64,000 nucleotides of DNA from Cerina litoralis (GCA_022008415.1 JAIRBC010000017.1:53700-117699), one strand, 5' to 3'. Positions 35,946 to 45,110 are shown, numbered from the stretch's first letter. Made by a program: numbers and translations. The notes: generated by a model from the sequence alone, not told the origin.

Positions 35946-36950
35946 TCACTCTACCAAGAATTTTACCAACATATTCTTGCCCCTGGGGTTGGGCACCTCG
36001 GATATCAAGGCATAATTACCCGGACTGAGGTCTTCTTTAAAATAGCCCGTACTCCCGGCGGGCATTTCCTGGATCCCGCCCAGGAAGGTTACCCCTGTTG
36101 GTGCCGGGGTCTTAAATGCGTTGGGGTCGGACCAGTTCATCCAGGCATTTAATTCATCCAAATTTGCCTCGGCATTTAGTCGAACCAAGTGTACGTCATG
36201 GCCCAGAAAATTTTCATATGCCTTTTGGTCTTCAAAATGCACGGCAAAAACGTGGTTTCCAGCGCTTATTTTATTCTTGATCCTTATGCCACCGATACTC
36301 GATACACTCACATCGACATCGCCTTTGGGTTGCACATTGCCGTTCCTGGCATCGGTTACCTCCAATTGCGACACCATGCCATGGGCGGAATGGAACTCCC
36401 CGTTCGGCATCTTTACATAACATTCTAAAACATAGGTTCCTGGGGACATATTCACGGTCGTCTCTGCTACCCCTTTGGGCGAGACCAGCCCTATCCCACC
36501 ATTGAAGACCACCTTAAAAAACCAAGGCGGCAAATTGTCGAAGGCGGCGAGGCCTTCTTCCGTTTTACCAACATTAAAAAGATCCATTCCCTCTTTAAAA
36601 ACGGGGATAACCTCGGCCTTGCTATCGGCCAAGGTCTTTCCTTCGGGTAATTTTTCCAAAACAAAAAAATGGGTGTCCTCAGATTTGTTTTTATATCTAA
36701 AGGTTGTCCACCCCGAGGGTATCTTGGGGACGACTTCCAAATCCATCACATGGGTTACCACCTCCACGACGTTGTCGTTTGCGGCGGTTACCGCGTTTAC
36801 TTTTTCAATTGGGCCGTCCTTGGTGGTTTTTGCGTCCTTGCAGCCATAAAAAATCAGAATAAGGCAAAGCCCAAAGATTTTTAACGGTGTACTTCCAATT
36901 GATGTTCGTATCTGTTTTCGCTGGACTTTCGTTTTGACACTTGTTTTCAT
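35946..36950 (-). CDS. two-domain (tandemly duplicated) lipoprotein
   Basis: I use the ATG at 36948-36950, giving 334 residues with a basic N-terminus and a lipobox at LILIFYGC (about residue 35). The mature protein seems to be two copies of one beta-rich domain: about 65-195 ends GGIGLVSPKGVAETTVNMSP then GTYVLECYVKMPNGEFHSAHGM, and about 210-334 ends GGIQEMPAGSTGYFKEDLSP then GNYALISEVPNPRGKNMLVK. The pattern (GG, x-G, SPG-x-Y-x-L, H/N-G/K-M) is cupredoxin-like. Conserved His and Met residues could bind a metal. Not a family I can name. Confidence 0.75.
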   Translation of the reverse strand: MKTSVKTKVQRKQIRTSIGSTPLKIFGLCLILIFYGCKDAKTTKDGPIEKVNAVTAANDNVVEVVTHVMDLEVVPKIPSGWTTFRYKNKSEDTHFFVLEKLPEGKTLADSKAEVIPVFKEGMDLFNVGKTEEGLAAFDNLPPWFFKVVFNGGIGLVSPKGVAETTVNMSPGTYVLECYVKMPNGEFHSAHGMVSQLEVTDARNGNVQPKGDVDVSVSSIGGIRIKNKISAGNHVFAVHFEDQKAYENFLGHDVHLVRLNAEANLDELNAWMNWSDPNAFKTPAPTGVTFLGGIQEMPAGSTGYFKEDLSPGNYALISEVPNPRGKNMLVKFLVE

Positions 36951-37565
36951 TGTTCCCAATAATTTTAATCGCCTTGAAAACAAAGTTATAATGATACCAA
37001 ATACAGAAATACCACATATGTAACAAACTATGCAACAGATGTAACATTGGAAGGGAAGTTTAAACTCAAGTAGCAAGTTCAAGTATCAAGTTCAAATTCA
37101 AATTCAAACTCAAAAGGTTTATTAGTTTATAATTTTAGTTTTTCGTTCAGAACTCAGACTCATAACTCTGAACCCATAAGCAATAACTCTTGAGTCATGC
37201 TTCTCCAGTATGTGTTCAAAAGACCGGAAACGCTTTAATAGTCGGCAGACATCATTTGGTAGTGGCAGTCATTACAAACTCCAACGTCAAATTCAAAATC
37301 AAAATCAAATTAAAAAACCAAAACGAATCTCTCCCCTCCCCGGAGGGGAACGAGGGGTGGGTAAATACCCATCCAAAATTTTATCGTGGACTACATTTAT
37401 CTAAAGACCCACCCCTAGCCCCTCCCAAGAGGGGAATAGTGAAAAATTATGAGTTGAACTGAAATGCCTCATAACCCGAAATTCAGAATTCAGAATTATG
37501 GGTCAATCTGAAATTCCTCGTATTTCGTACCTCGTATTTTTTCTTTCAAAAAGCTGAAAACCTTG
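36951..37565. other. repeat-rich intergenic region
   Basis: No gene is supported. It holds low-complexity runs of TCAAGTTCAAATTC type (about 37060-37115), CAGAATTCAGAATTATG type (37480-37500), and the long hairpin at 37331-37437. Confidence 0.6.
37331..37437. repeat. long imperfect hairpin repeat
   Basis: The left arm 37331-37362 (CTCCCCTCCCCGGAGGGGAA, then CGAGGGGTGGGT) and right arm 37407-37437 (ACCCACCCCTAGCCCCTCCC, then AAGAGGGGAAT) are near-perfect inverse copies around a 44-base loop. It is comparable in design to 14445-14550. Confidence 0.8.
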
Positions 37566-40500
37566 TCAATCGGTTTTTTGAAGATATTCCGACGGAGTCA
37601 TTTTGTAGGTCTCTTTAAAGCATTTAATAAAATAAGAGGGTGTGTTAAAACCCACGGTATAAGCTACTTCGTTGATGGTAGCATCGGAAGATTTTAGAAT
37701 GTGCGCGGCCTGTTTTAGGCGTTGGGAACGGATAAATTCTGTGGTAGACAGGCCCGTAAATGCCAATAGTTTGCGGTGTAGTTGCATACGGCTCATACCC
37801 AAAATCTTACAAAAGGAAGCCGCGTTAAAATCGGGTTCTGACAACCGCTCGTCCAGTACTTTTTGCAACCGGTTTAGGAATGCCTCATCCGTAGGGGTAA
37901 TGGCGATATCCTTGGCCTCCAGCATCATTTCCTGGCTGTATCTGTGGCGAAGGGCGTTGCGGCTCTGAATAAGATTATCTATTTTGGTTTTTAGAATACG
38001 TAAATTGAAGGGTTTGGACACAAAGTCGTCCGCTCCGGAGCGCAACCCTTTAAGCTCCTGTTCCTCGCCGGTACCGGCCGTGAGCAAAATTATGGGGATA
38101 TGGCTGGTTCGCTCATCGGTCTTCAGGGTGTTGCATAGTTCAATTCCATCACAAATCGGCATTTGAACATCGGTAAGAATCATGTCGGGAATCGTTTTAA
38201 GCGCCTTTTCGATACCCTCTTTGCCGTTCTCCGCAGTCAAAATCCGGTACCTTTCTTTCCAGACCGATAGGAGGAAATCCCGCATCTCCTTTTGATCCTC
38301 CACCAGGAGCAGTAAAGGGGGTTCGGCCAGTTCCCCATTATGGTTGGCGCTATTTTCAAGGTCGACCATTGCGCTAGGGTTGAGGTTGTCCGATGGAATT
38401 TCTTTTTCCTCTGCTTCTTCGATTATTTTGGCATCAACGAAGTCGGCCCTACCGAGGGGCAACGTAACCCTAAAATGAATCAGATCTTCCTGTTCCAAGG
38501 TCACGGCTACTTCGCCATGGTATAGCTGCACCAATTCTTTGACCAAGGAGAGTCCGACCCCGGCCCCTTCGGAATATTTATTTCCTTGATAAAAACGTCC
38601 AAACATTCGGGACAGGTCATCATCAGCAAGAAGTCCTACCGTGTTTTTTACACTGATTTGAAGCTTGGTCCGGTCCTCTATTGCAATAAAGCGGCACACC
38701 CCCCCTGCCTTAACGTATTTAAACGCATTGGTGAGTAGGTTAGAGACAATCTTCTCCACAGCATCCTCATCGTACCAAACATCTTCCAAGTTCTCGATCC
38801 TAATCTTAAAACTAATGTTTTTGGAACTGGCATTGTGCTCAAAGGAAGAAGCCAACATCCCCAAAAATAGCCCTAGATTTCCTTGCTTTACCGTTAGGTT
38901 TAACCTACCGCTTTCCAACTTTGCCAAATGTAACAATTGGTCTACCAAGCTAATAAGCCTCTTGGTATTGCGTTTGATCATAGAGAAATTGGAAAAATCG
39001 GAATCCGAGAGGTTCCCTTCTCCCAGTTTGGCATCCACAGGTCCAGAAATAAGGGTAAGTGGGGTACGAAACTCATGGGAGATATCGGTATACAGTTTCG
39101 ATTTAAAATCATTCAATTTTTTTAAACGCTCCGCTTCTTCCAGATTTAATTGCAGTTTCATTTTCATGTGCCAACGCCATTTCATATACATATAAACACC
39201 ATAGGTTCCTACGATTAGGAGAACCAAGTACATAATTTTGGCCCAAGGCGCCATATACCAGGGCGGGGCAATAGTAAAGGCGTATTGTTCCGGAATTTCG
39301 TTCCAGATTCCGTCATAATTACTACTCGTTACTTGAAACCTATAATCCCCGGGGGGCAATTGAATATATCGTACGGTATTTATATTCCCTGCCTGTACCC
39401 ATTCGTCCTCATGGTCTAGCAACCTGTATCGATAACCGTTTTTTTGGGGAAGGGAAAACTGCATGCTACTAAATGTAAAGGAGAGGGTATTTTGATCGTG
39501 TTTCAACGATAGGTTAGGCTTTAGGGGCTGCGGCTTGTCGAATACGGTAAAACCGGTTATCATGGTTTTAGGCAAGATGTGATTGTCGCTGATATCGTCG
39601 GGCTTAAACCAATAAAACCCATCCAGGCTGCCATAGTAAAGAATGCCTTTCCTGTCCCTGAGATAGGCCCCGGTGTTAAACTCTGTGGCCAGGCCATCAT
39701 AGTTGTTGTAATTGACTACCGTAGGTTTCCCCTCCAAGGAATTTCCCGGGGTAAACTTGGTGATTCCTTTATTGGAACTCAGCCAAAGGTTGCCGTCGTT
39801 ATCGGGCAAAACGGCGTAGATAACATCGTTGGCCAGTCCGTCTGCAACGGTATATTGATAAAACCGCTGGTCCGAGGTATCCAAAACATTCAGGCCACCT
39901 CCATTGGTGCCGATCCACAGCAGGCCGTTTGGATCAAAATAAAGGCATTTTATGTTGTCATTGGCTAAGGAATTGGATTCGGAACTATTTTTATAGGTGG
40001 TAAAGGTTTCGTTTTCCACATCGAAACGAGCAATACCATCCGATTCTGTTCCTATCCATAAATTGTCTCCTACCCCCTTAGTGATAATCCTTATATTGTT
40101 ACTGGGAATACTGTTTTTGGAATTTGGATCGTACTTAAATTTTTTAACTTCCCCTTTCTTTTTATCGAACAGGATAAGTCCTTGCTCCCGGGTACCCAAC
40201 CAAGCGCTATTCCCGGCATCCCTATAAATACACCAAACCGTCTTGGACGACAACGGAACTGGTGAATGATTCGAAAAATGGTCAAATTCTCCTTTCTTAT
40301 TCCTAATATTCAACCCTTGATCCTGGGTCCCGATCCACAGTTCGTTTTCATCATCGGCCATCAAGGACATAACACGATCGGAAGCCAAGGAACCCTGATC
40401 TGTAAAATCTGAAGTGAACGTCCTCCAACTATTCGTCTTTGGCCGATATTGGGTCAAACCCTTACCCGAAGTCCCAATCCATACCGATCCCGAACTATCT

Positions 40501-41606
40501 ACCTCTATGGCCCGGACAACGTCTATATGAATATCTTCGGGCACTTGGTAATTGATGAAGGAGTGGAATTTTTCCAGGTGCTCATCGTAGTAACTTAGAC
40601 CCGCCCCGTCCGTGCCAAACCATAGAGTGCCTGTGTAATCTTCGTAAATGCAAAGGATATCATTATAATGCAATGCCCTTGGATTTTGTTTTTCCACCGT
40701 AAAATGGGCAATTTTTAGCTCCTCAAAATTTATCATGTAGAGTCCTCTGCCATAAGTGGCTACCCATAGCCTCTCTTTGCTATCTATAAAAAGGTCCAGG
40801 ATATCAAGGTTGTTAGGGATAGGGTCTGTAAAAGCGAGCTCCGAAATACGATGGAAGGCCGTTTCCTTATCCTTTCTAAAATAAAGCCCGTCTCCATATG
40901 TCCCCACCCATTGTCTATCGTCGGCGTCTAAAACCAAAGTGCTCAAATTTCCTTCTATCGGCTTTCCCTCGATGTTTTTCGGCTGCAGATAAGATGTTTT
41001 ATTGGACTTGGAATCCAATGTTACGATTCCTATTTCTGTCCCTAGCAGGATGTCCCCGTTGGTATCTTGTGAAATTTTATAGATCGGACCATTTATTGCG
41101 TTTGCACCGATGACCTGTGTTCCCTTAAGCGTATTGGAATCTAATTTGTATAGCCCTTGGGAATAGGTGCCGACCCAGATATTAAATTGGTTATCCTGAA
41201 AGATTATGCTTGCATCGGCAATTCCGGTTAGGGGTCTAAAGACATTGTTTTCCCTGTCTAATTTATGTGGAATACCATCAATGGGAATAGTCCATACCGC
41301 ACCTTCCCGATCGGTATACACCTTACCCAACCGACTATATTTGGGTTTGGTTATATCTTCAAAACGATAGGGAAATACGGTAAATTGTCGACCATCGTAT
41401 TTGTTAAGTCCGTCCTGGGTTGCCACCCAAAGGTAACCCGTACTGTCCTGGGTGACGGATATGGCACTGCTTTGTGACAATCCTTCCCTAACGGATAATT
41501 GCCTGAAAGTAATATGGGACTGGCCGTGGCCCAGAAACGAAGCTACCAGAAATAGCAACAACAATAGTATCGGCCGATAAGAACTACCTTGCTGGTTATT
41601 GCACAT
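37566..41606 (-). CDS. hybrid two-component sensor/regulator (HTCS), AraC output
   Basis: A single 1346-residue protein carries sensing and response. After a signal peptide come two-bladed-propeller repeats with many WIGT and LWVATYGRGL units (about 25-700), a Y_Y_Y domain (about 715-795), one membrane helix (KIMYLVLLIVGTYGVYMYM), HisKA with DISHEFRTPLTLISG, HATPase (NLLTNAFKY, GAGVGLSLV), a receiver (PDMILTDVQMPICDGIEL) and an AraC-type HTH (MSRMQLHRKLLAFTGLSTTE). HTCS proteins usually sense glycan fragments and drive an adjacent polysaccharide locus; no susCD or glycosidase is in the window. Start at MCNNQQG (41604-41606); an upstream ATG at 41624 is possible. Confidence 0.95.
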   Translation of the reverse strand: MCNNQQGSSYRPILLLLLFLVASFLGHGQSHITFRQLSVREGLSQSSAISVTQDSTGYLWVATQDGLNKYDGRQFTVFPYRFEDITKPKYSRLGKVYTDREGAVWTIPIDGIPHKLDRENNVFRPLTGIADASIIFQDNQFNIWVGTYSQGLYKLDSNTLKGTQVIGANAINGPIYKISQDTNGDILLGTEIGIVTLDSKSNKTSYLQPKNIEGKPIEGNLSTLVLDADDRQWVGTYGDGLYFRKDKETAFHRISELAFTDPIPNNLDILDLFIDSKERLWVATYGRGLYMINFEELKIAHFTVEKQNPRALHYNDILCIYEDYTGTLWFGTDGAGLSYYDEHLEKFHSFINYQVPEDIHIDVVRAIEVDSSGSVWIGTSGKGLTQYRPKTNSWRTFTSDFTDQGSLASDRVMSLMADDENELWIGTQDQGLNIRNKKGEFDHFSNHSPVPLSSKTVWCIYRDAGNSAWLGTREQGLILFDKKKGEVKKFKYDPNSKNSIPSNNIRIITKGVGDNLWIGTESDGIARFDVENETFTTYKNSSESNSLANDNIKCLYFDPNGLLWIGTNGGGLNVLDTSDQRFYQYTVADGLANDVIYAVLPDNDGNLWLSSNKGITKFTPGNSLEGKPTVVNYNNYDGLATEFNTGAYLRDRKGILYYGSLDGFYWFKPDDISDNHILPKTMITGFTVFDKPQPLKPNLSLKHDQNTLSFTFSSMQFSLPQKNGYRYRLLDHEDEWVQAGNINTVRYIQLPPGDYRFQVTSSNYDGIWNEIPEQYAFTIAPPWYMAPWAKIMYLVLLIVGTYGVYMYMKWRWHMKMKLQLNLEEAERLKKLNDFKSKLYTDISHEFRTPLTLISGPVDAKLGEGNLSDSDFSNFSMIKRNTKRLISLVDQLLHLAKLESGRLNLTVKQGNLGLFLGMLASSFEHNASSKNISFKIRIENLEDVWYDEDAVEKIVSNLLTNAFKYVKAGGVCRFIAIEDRTKLQISVKNTVGLLADDDLSRMFGRFYQGNKYSEGAGVGLSLVKELVQLYHGEVAVTLEQEDLIHFRVTLPLGRADFVDAKIIEEAEEKEIPSDNLNPSAMVDLENSANHNGELAEPPLLLLVEDQKEMRDFLLSVWKERYRILTAENGKEGIEKALKTIPDMILTDVQMPICDGIELCNTLKTDERTSHIPIILLTAGTGEEQELKGLRSGADDFVSKPFNLRILKTKIDNLIQSRNALRHRYSQEMMLEAKDIAITPTDEAFLNRLQKVLDERLSEPDFNAASFCKILGMSRMQLHRKLLAFTGLSTTEFIRSQRLKQAAHILKSSDATINEVAYTVGFNTPSYFIKCFKETYKMTPSEYLQKTD

Positions 41607-41625
41607 ATTGAAGGCACAGATCATT

Positions 41626-41813
41626 GTGGTGATTTAAACTTTTTGGCCAGATACCTATCGGGAGGAACGGAGAATGAAGGCTTTTGTGCCTTGGTGAAGC
41701 CACTTTTTAGCAGCATAGCCATAGTTTCGGTACCCAAAAATGGTAAACCCGCCCGATCCGGTACGGCCGGGAATGCTAAATTCGTTGGTAATAGAAAAAG
41801 TTTAAACCACTTC
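41626..41813. repeat. MITE-like element with inverted GTGG-TTTAAACTTTTT ends
   Basis: The left end GTGGTGATTTAAACTTTTT (41626-41644) is matched in inverse by AAAAAGTTTAAACCACTTC (41795-41813). The interior (about 150 bases) has open frames on both strands but no recognisable protein. It occupies the divergent promoter region of the HTCS and AraC genes. Confidence 0.5.
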
Positions 41814-41929
41814 ATTAAATATCGACCTAAATTAATAACTTTAAGGGTATATTTTTTGGGATCTCCAAAATTTTAAAAATCGGACCAGGCCCTTGCAATG
41901 TAAAATGAGAGCTTCGATAGGATAAGATA

Positions 41930-42769
41930 ATGAAAAATTTCGCAAAAAAGTTGGATTTTGATATCCCCCGAGAGCTACAGCCTTATGTTGTTGGCGTTAT
42001 CCTGGGAGAATCCGATTCTATTGTAAACGCTTCGTATCCTGTGCATCCCACTGGTTTTCCGCTACTCATCAATTCTTTTATGGACCTTCCGCTGCTGCGT
42101 ATCGATGGCCAATTACACTGCCCACAATCGCGGCTCAATGTCGCAGGACAGGTCTTCAACGCCAATATAGAATTAGAATTCAATGGAAAACTTGGCCAAA
42201 TTGGGTTGGTACTATATCCAACGGCACCGTATTACCTATTCCATAAGAAGGGTGATTATCTCCTTAACAAAATTATAAGTATTGACGAAGTTACCCCTTT
42301 AAATACTGATGATCTGCTAGGGAACCTATCCCATTGTAGTTCATTAAAGGATCGTGCCGATCTTTTAATGGGAATTTTGTGCGGTTTAAACAATAACAGG
42401 CTCTCGCCCATTAGCTGGTTGGATGCTTCTTTGTCAGAAATATTTAGTCGGCACGGTATCGTTTCCCAAACCGAATTATTGGACAAAATAAGATTGGGGT
42501 CGCGACATTTTAGGAGAAAGTTCAAGGAAATCATCGGTGTGTCGCCGAAATACTATTGTAAAGTTATACAGTTGAACACAATTTTTGAACTATTGAAAAT
42601 CAGGGAGTCCGAAAAACTGCACCATTTGGCATTGGACTGTGGATATTACGACCAATCGCATTTTATCAACGATTTCAATAGGCTTATTGGGGAAAGTCCC
42701 GAAAAATTTTTGAATGGGGAGCACGCTTTTGTAAAGACCTATCTGGGTCAGGGAATGGGATTGGCATAA
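41930..42769 (+). CDS. AraC-family transcriptional regulator
   Basis: The 279-residue protein has an N-terminal region (about 10-150, HPTGFPLLINSF, QIGLVLYPTAPYYLFHK) like the DUF6597 sensor domain and a C-terminal AraC HTH (about 170-265): KIRLGSRHFRRKFKEIIGVS, PKYYCKVIQL, LALDCGYYDQSHFINDFNRL and IGESPEKFL. It would bind DNA as a regulator; target unknown. It is divergent from the HTCS gene with a 305-base gap containing a repeat element. Confidence 0.92.
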   Translation: MKNFAKKLDFDIPRELQPYVVGVILGESDSIVNASYPVHPTGFPLLINSFMDLPLLRIDGQLHCPQSRLNVAGQVFNANIELEFNGKLGQIGLVLYPTAPYYLFHKKGDYLLNKIISIDEVTPLNTDDLLGNLSHCSSLKDRADLLMGILCGLNNNRLSPISWLDASLSEIFSRHGIVSQTELLDKIRLGSRHFRRKFKEIIGVSPKYYCKVIQLNTIFELLKIRESEKLHHLALDCGYYDQSHFINDFNRLIGESPEKFLNGEHAFVKTYLGQGMGLA

Positions 42770-43084
42770 AATAAAAAATACTGTCAAAAAGTACGGCCTT
42801 CCCGATGATATAAAAATTGTAAATACTACAATTGGTTCCGTTGCCCCAGGTAGTTCCCCCGAAACCTAGACTGCACAGGTTTCCATTCGTGTATTTCCAT
42901 CGGCAGGGCTGTAAACCGAACAATGACATGTTCTTGTCTTACTTGCCCTATGGTACGACCGTACCTATATTTGACAGTTTTAATTGATCTAAATAATTTA
43001 ATTTATGCGACCCTCGCAGGGAGTTTTTAGGTCTAAAACGACCTTTTCCTGCACTCTGGATCGATTAGGCCTTTTTTGGAAAAA
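42770..43084. other. convergent intergenic region
   Basis: 315 bases with no gene. A weak plus-strand hairpin AGGTC-TAAAAC-GACCT followed by TTT lies at 43029-43047 and could end the AraC transcript. Confidence 0.45.
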
Positions 43085-43639
43085 CTAATGTTCTTGCCTT
43101 AGAGCATCGAATTCTCCACGGATTCTTATTTTCTTCCCGTTGGGATCCCGCAAGGTTACAGACATACTCCCCTCAATTGTGTGTTCATCCAAGGACTTAA
43201 TCTCAATCGTCCCCCTGTCCGTAAAAAAAGGCAATTCGTCCATCCGCTTAAAATCGGCCGCCCCAAAGACCCCTTCAAAATAATTGAGGAATCCATCAAC
43301 GGGTTTGGCCACTTGATAAGTACCCGCGGAAATCTTATCCTTTTTACAAGGTTTTGATATGGAAAATTCCATCCGGTGGGGCCGATTTTCTCTTTTACTT
43401 TTCAAATTAAACCGAATTACATAGTACTCCGATCCCCCAACGGAGGTTTCCTTTGTTGTTTCAAAATGTATAATTCCGTCCAGATTTTCGCTTACCTCTC
43501 CCGAAACCACAAAGGCATAATACCCTTGGTGCGGTACTTCTACCAAGGAAACTTGCTCCGGATTTCCTTGTGAAATAAGGAAAAAGGGAACAATGGCCCA
43601 TAGACTGGTTTTCAATATTTTTATAAAAAAATGAGGCAT
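43085..43639 (-). CDS. secreted protein of unknown function
   Basis: The 184-residue protein has an N-terminal hydrophobic segment (TSLWAIVPFFLISQG) that serves as signal peptide or anchor. The mature part alternates short strands: GYYAFVVSGEVSENLDGIIH, YYVIRFNLKSKRENRPHRME, SAGTYQVAKPVDGFLNYFEG and GTIEIKSLDEHTIEGSMSVT ending in an EFDAL strand. It has the feel of a lipocalin or DUF6252-type barrel but I cannot name it. A 57-residue secreted peptide gene lies 41 bases upstream on the same strand; probably co-transcribed. Confidence 0.72.
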   Translation of the reverse strand: MPHFFIKILKTSLWAIVPFFLISQGNPEQVSLVEVPHQGYYAFVVSGEVSENLDGIIHFETTKETSVGGSEYYVIRFNLKSKRENRPHRMEFSISKPCKKDKISAGTYQVAKPVDGFLNYFEGVFGAADFKRMDELPFFTDRGTIEIKSLDEHTIEGSMSVTLRDPNGKKIRIRGEFDALRQEH

Positions 43640-43680
43640 AATGATTATTTCTAATAGGTGTACCCGGGTTTTTATCAGGC

Positions 43681-43854
43681 CTATTGTCCTTTTCGTTTGT
43701 TAAGGGTATTGTGCTGTACCAACATTGGATTGGCAGATGCGTCCACTTTTGATGTTAGGGTGTGATCGGCACCTACGGATCGTCCCTTATTGCTCCATGC
43801 AGCGATCAGCAATGTAGCTACTAACAGAGCAAACATGATGATGCATTTTTTCAT
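43681..43854 (-). CDS. small secreted peptide
   Basis: ATG at 43852-43854 gives 57 residues: MKKCIIMFALLVATLLIAAW signal segment, then a polar, low-complexity tail ending NTLNKRKGQ. I prefer this start to one 13 codons upstream because it gives a clean signal peptide. No family is recognised. It precedes the secreted protein gene by 41 bases. Confidence 0.6.
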   Translation of the reverse strand: MKKCIIMFALLVATLLIAAWSNKGRSVGADHTLTSKVDASANPMLVQHNTLNKRKGQ

Positions 43855-44234
43855 GGTGGTGAGGTTTTGGTTTTTTGTCGGTATGCAAACCAAGGTTTCA
43901 TGTAATTTGCATAGGACTAAAGTAGTGGAAATGTAAAGTCATTAATGGGTGATATGTATAAATGGTATAAAATTGTGTATAAATTGCAAGCACCGGATGG
44001 AATCTTATGTAGGTAGACTACTTTTACTTTATTATATTGATTATCAACTAATTAAAAATGTAAGATTTACATTTCATTTTATATGGCGAATACCTTTCCC
44101 AGGGTAATCCCATCCTTAATTACCAATCCTACATCTTTTCCTGCCAATCATACGCAAATCCCATCCATTGGTACATCTTTTGGGAAACTCCAATTATTTT
44201 GGCAATAAATTTGAGTATCTTACGAACAAAATCC
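43855..44234. other. divergent intergenic region with a palindrome
   Basis: These 380 AT-rich bases hold no gene. A perfect palindrome AAATGTAA-GAT-TTACATTT (44056-44074) could be an operator. The right end contains the LytTR gene promoter at 44179-44213. Confidence 0.5.
44179..44213 (+). promoter_or_regulatory. promoter of the LytTR response-regulator gene
   Basis: TTTG (44179-44182), 23 bases, then TAAATTTG (44206-44213). Transcription should begin near 44220, which excludes the TTG codon at 44199 as start and supports ATG 44235. Confidence 0.6.
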
Positions 44235-44969
44235 ATGATAGAAGCGGTAATAGTCGACGACGAAACAAAGGCCCTTCAAAGTCTTACTTGGGAGCTTACC
44301 AATTTTAGCAAGGAGATAAAAGTGGCAAACTCCTTTACAGATCCTTTTGAAGCATTGGCCTATTTGGAAAACAGCAGCCCAGACTGTCTTTTTCTAGACA
44401 TTGAAATGCCAACAATGGACGGTTTTCAGTTTATCCAAAAACTTAAGAACAGGGATTTTCCCGTAATCATCACAACCGCTTACAACCAATATGCCATAAA
44501 GGCATTGAAGCACGAAGCCATCGATTATCTATTAAAGCCTATAGACACGGACGACCTAAAGGATACGATCGCCAAAATAAAGAAGTTCCATTCCAAGAAC
44601 CATACGGTAGAAAAATTGGAAAAGATATTGCTCAATTTTAATTCCAATTCCATGCACCGTAAGATTACGTTTAACACGGATGGCAAGTTGTTGTTCCTGG
44701 GCAGTAACGATATACTTTATGTGGAGTCCGATGGGAACTACAGCACAATTTTTCTGTCCGACGGGCAAAAATTAGTGCTTACAAAAAAGCTAAAGGATGT
44801 CAATGATATGCTTCCCAAAGATACTTTTTTCCGTATTCACAATTCTTATATCATCAACCTCAACAAAATAAAGGAGTTTCTAAAAACCGACGGGTACGTA
44901 GTATTGGAATCCAACCACAAAATCCCGGTTTCACGACAGAAGAAATCCGATTTCCTGGATATGTTTTAA
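44235..44969 (+). CDS. LytTR-family response regulator
   Basis: The 244-residue protein has a receiver domain (1-118; acidic VDDE, phospho-acceptor Asp in CLFLDIEMPTMDGFQF, Thr in VIITTAYNQY, Lys in YLLKPID) and a LytTR DNA-binding domain (about 145-244; ILYVESDGNYSTIFLSDGQK, FFRIHNSYIINLNKIKEFL, KIPVSRQKKSDF). It is followed by the LytS-type kinase gene. The cognate pair probably senses an envelope or metabolic cue; targets unknown. Confidence 0.95.
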   Translation: MIEAVIVDDETKALQSLTWELTNFSKEIKVANSFTDPFEALAYLENSSPDCLFLDIEMPTMDGFQFIQKLKNRDFPVIITTAYNQYAIKALKHEAIDYLLKPIDTDDLKDTIAKIKKFHSKNHTVEKLEKILLNFNSNSMHRKITFNTDGKLLFLGSNDILYVESDGNYSTIFLSDGQKLVLTKKLKDVNDMLPKDTFFRIHNSYIINLNKIKEFLKTDGYVVLESNHKIPVSRQKKSDFLDMF

Positions 44970-45023
44970 GCCTTTTTGTTTATGAACTCATTTAAACTTA
45001 TTCAATTGGTTAAATATGGGAAA

Positions 45024-45050
45024 TTGGGGAATCTATTCACCCTATCTTTG
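45024..45050 (+). promoter_or_regulatory. possible internal promoter before the LytS-type kinase
   Basis: TTG (45024-45026) and TATCTTTG (45043-45050) are 16 bases apart, slightly short. If used, the transcript would begin near 45057 and the kinase would start at ATG 45111. Confidence 0.45.
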
Positions 45051-45110
45051 TCATTTTCCCCTTCTACAAAGCTGTCAAACAGCCAAAGAAAGCCTTTAAT
45101 TGTATTCAAA

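Noticed and set aside
37190..37462. 90-codon frame covering the long hairpin
   Set aside because: Encodes low-complexity Asn/Lys runs and the repeat arms only; not protein-like.
41589..41876. Frames on both strands in the MITE-like element
   Set aside because: They arise from the repeat itself; no signal of a protein family, though similar spurious frames may be annotated elsewhere.
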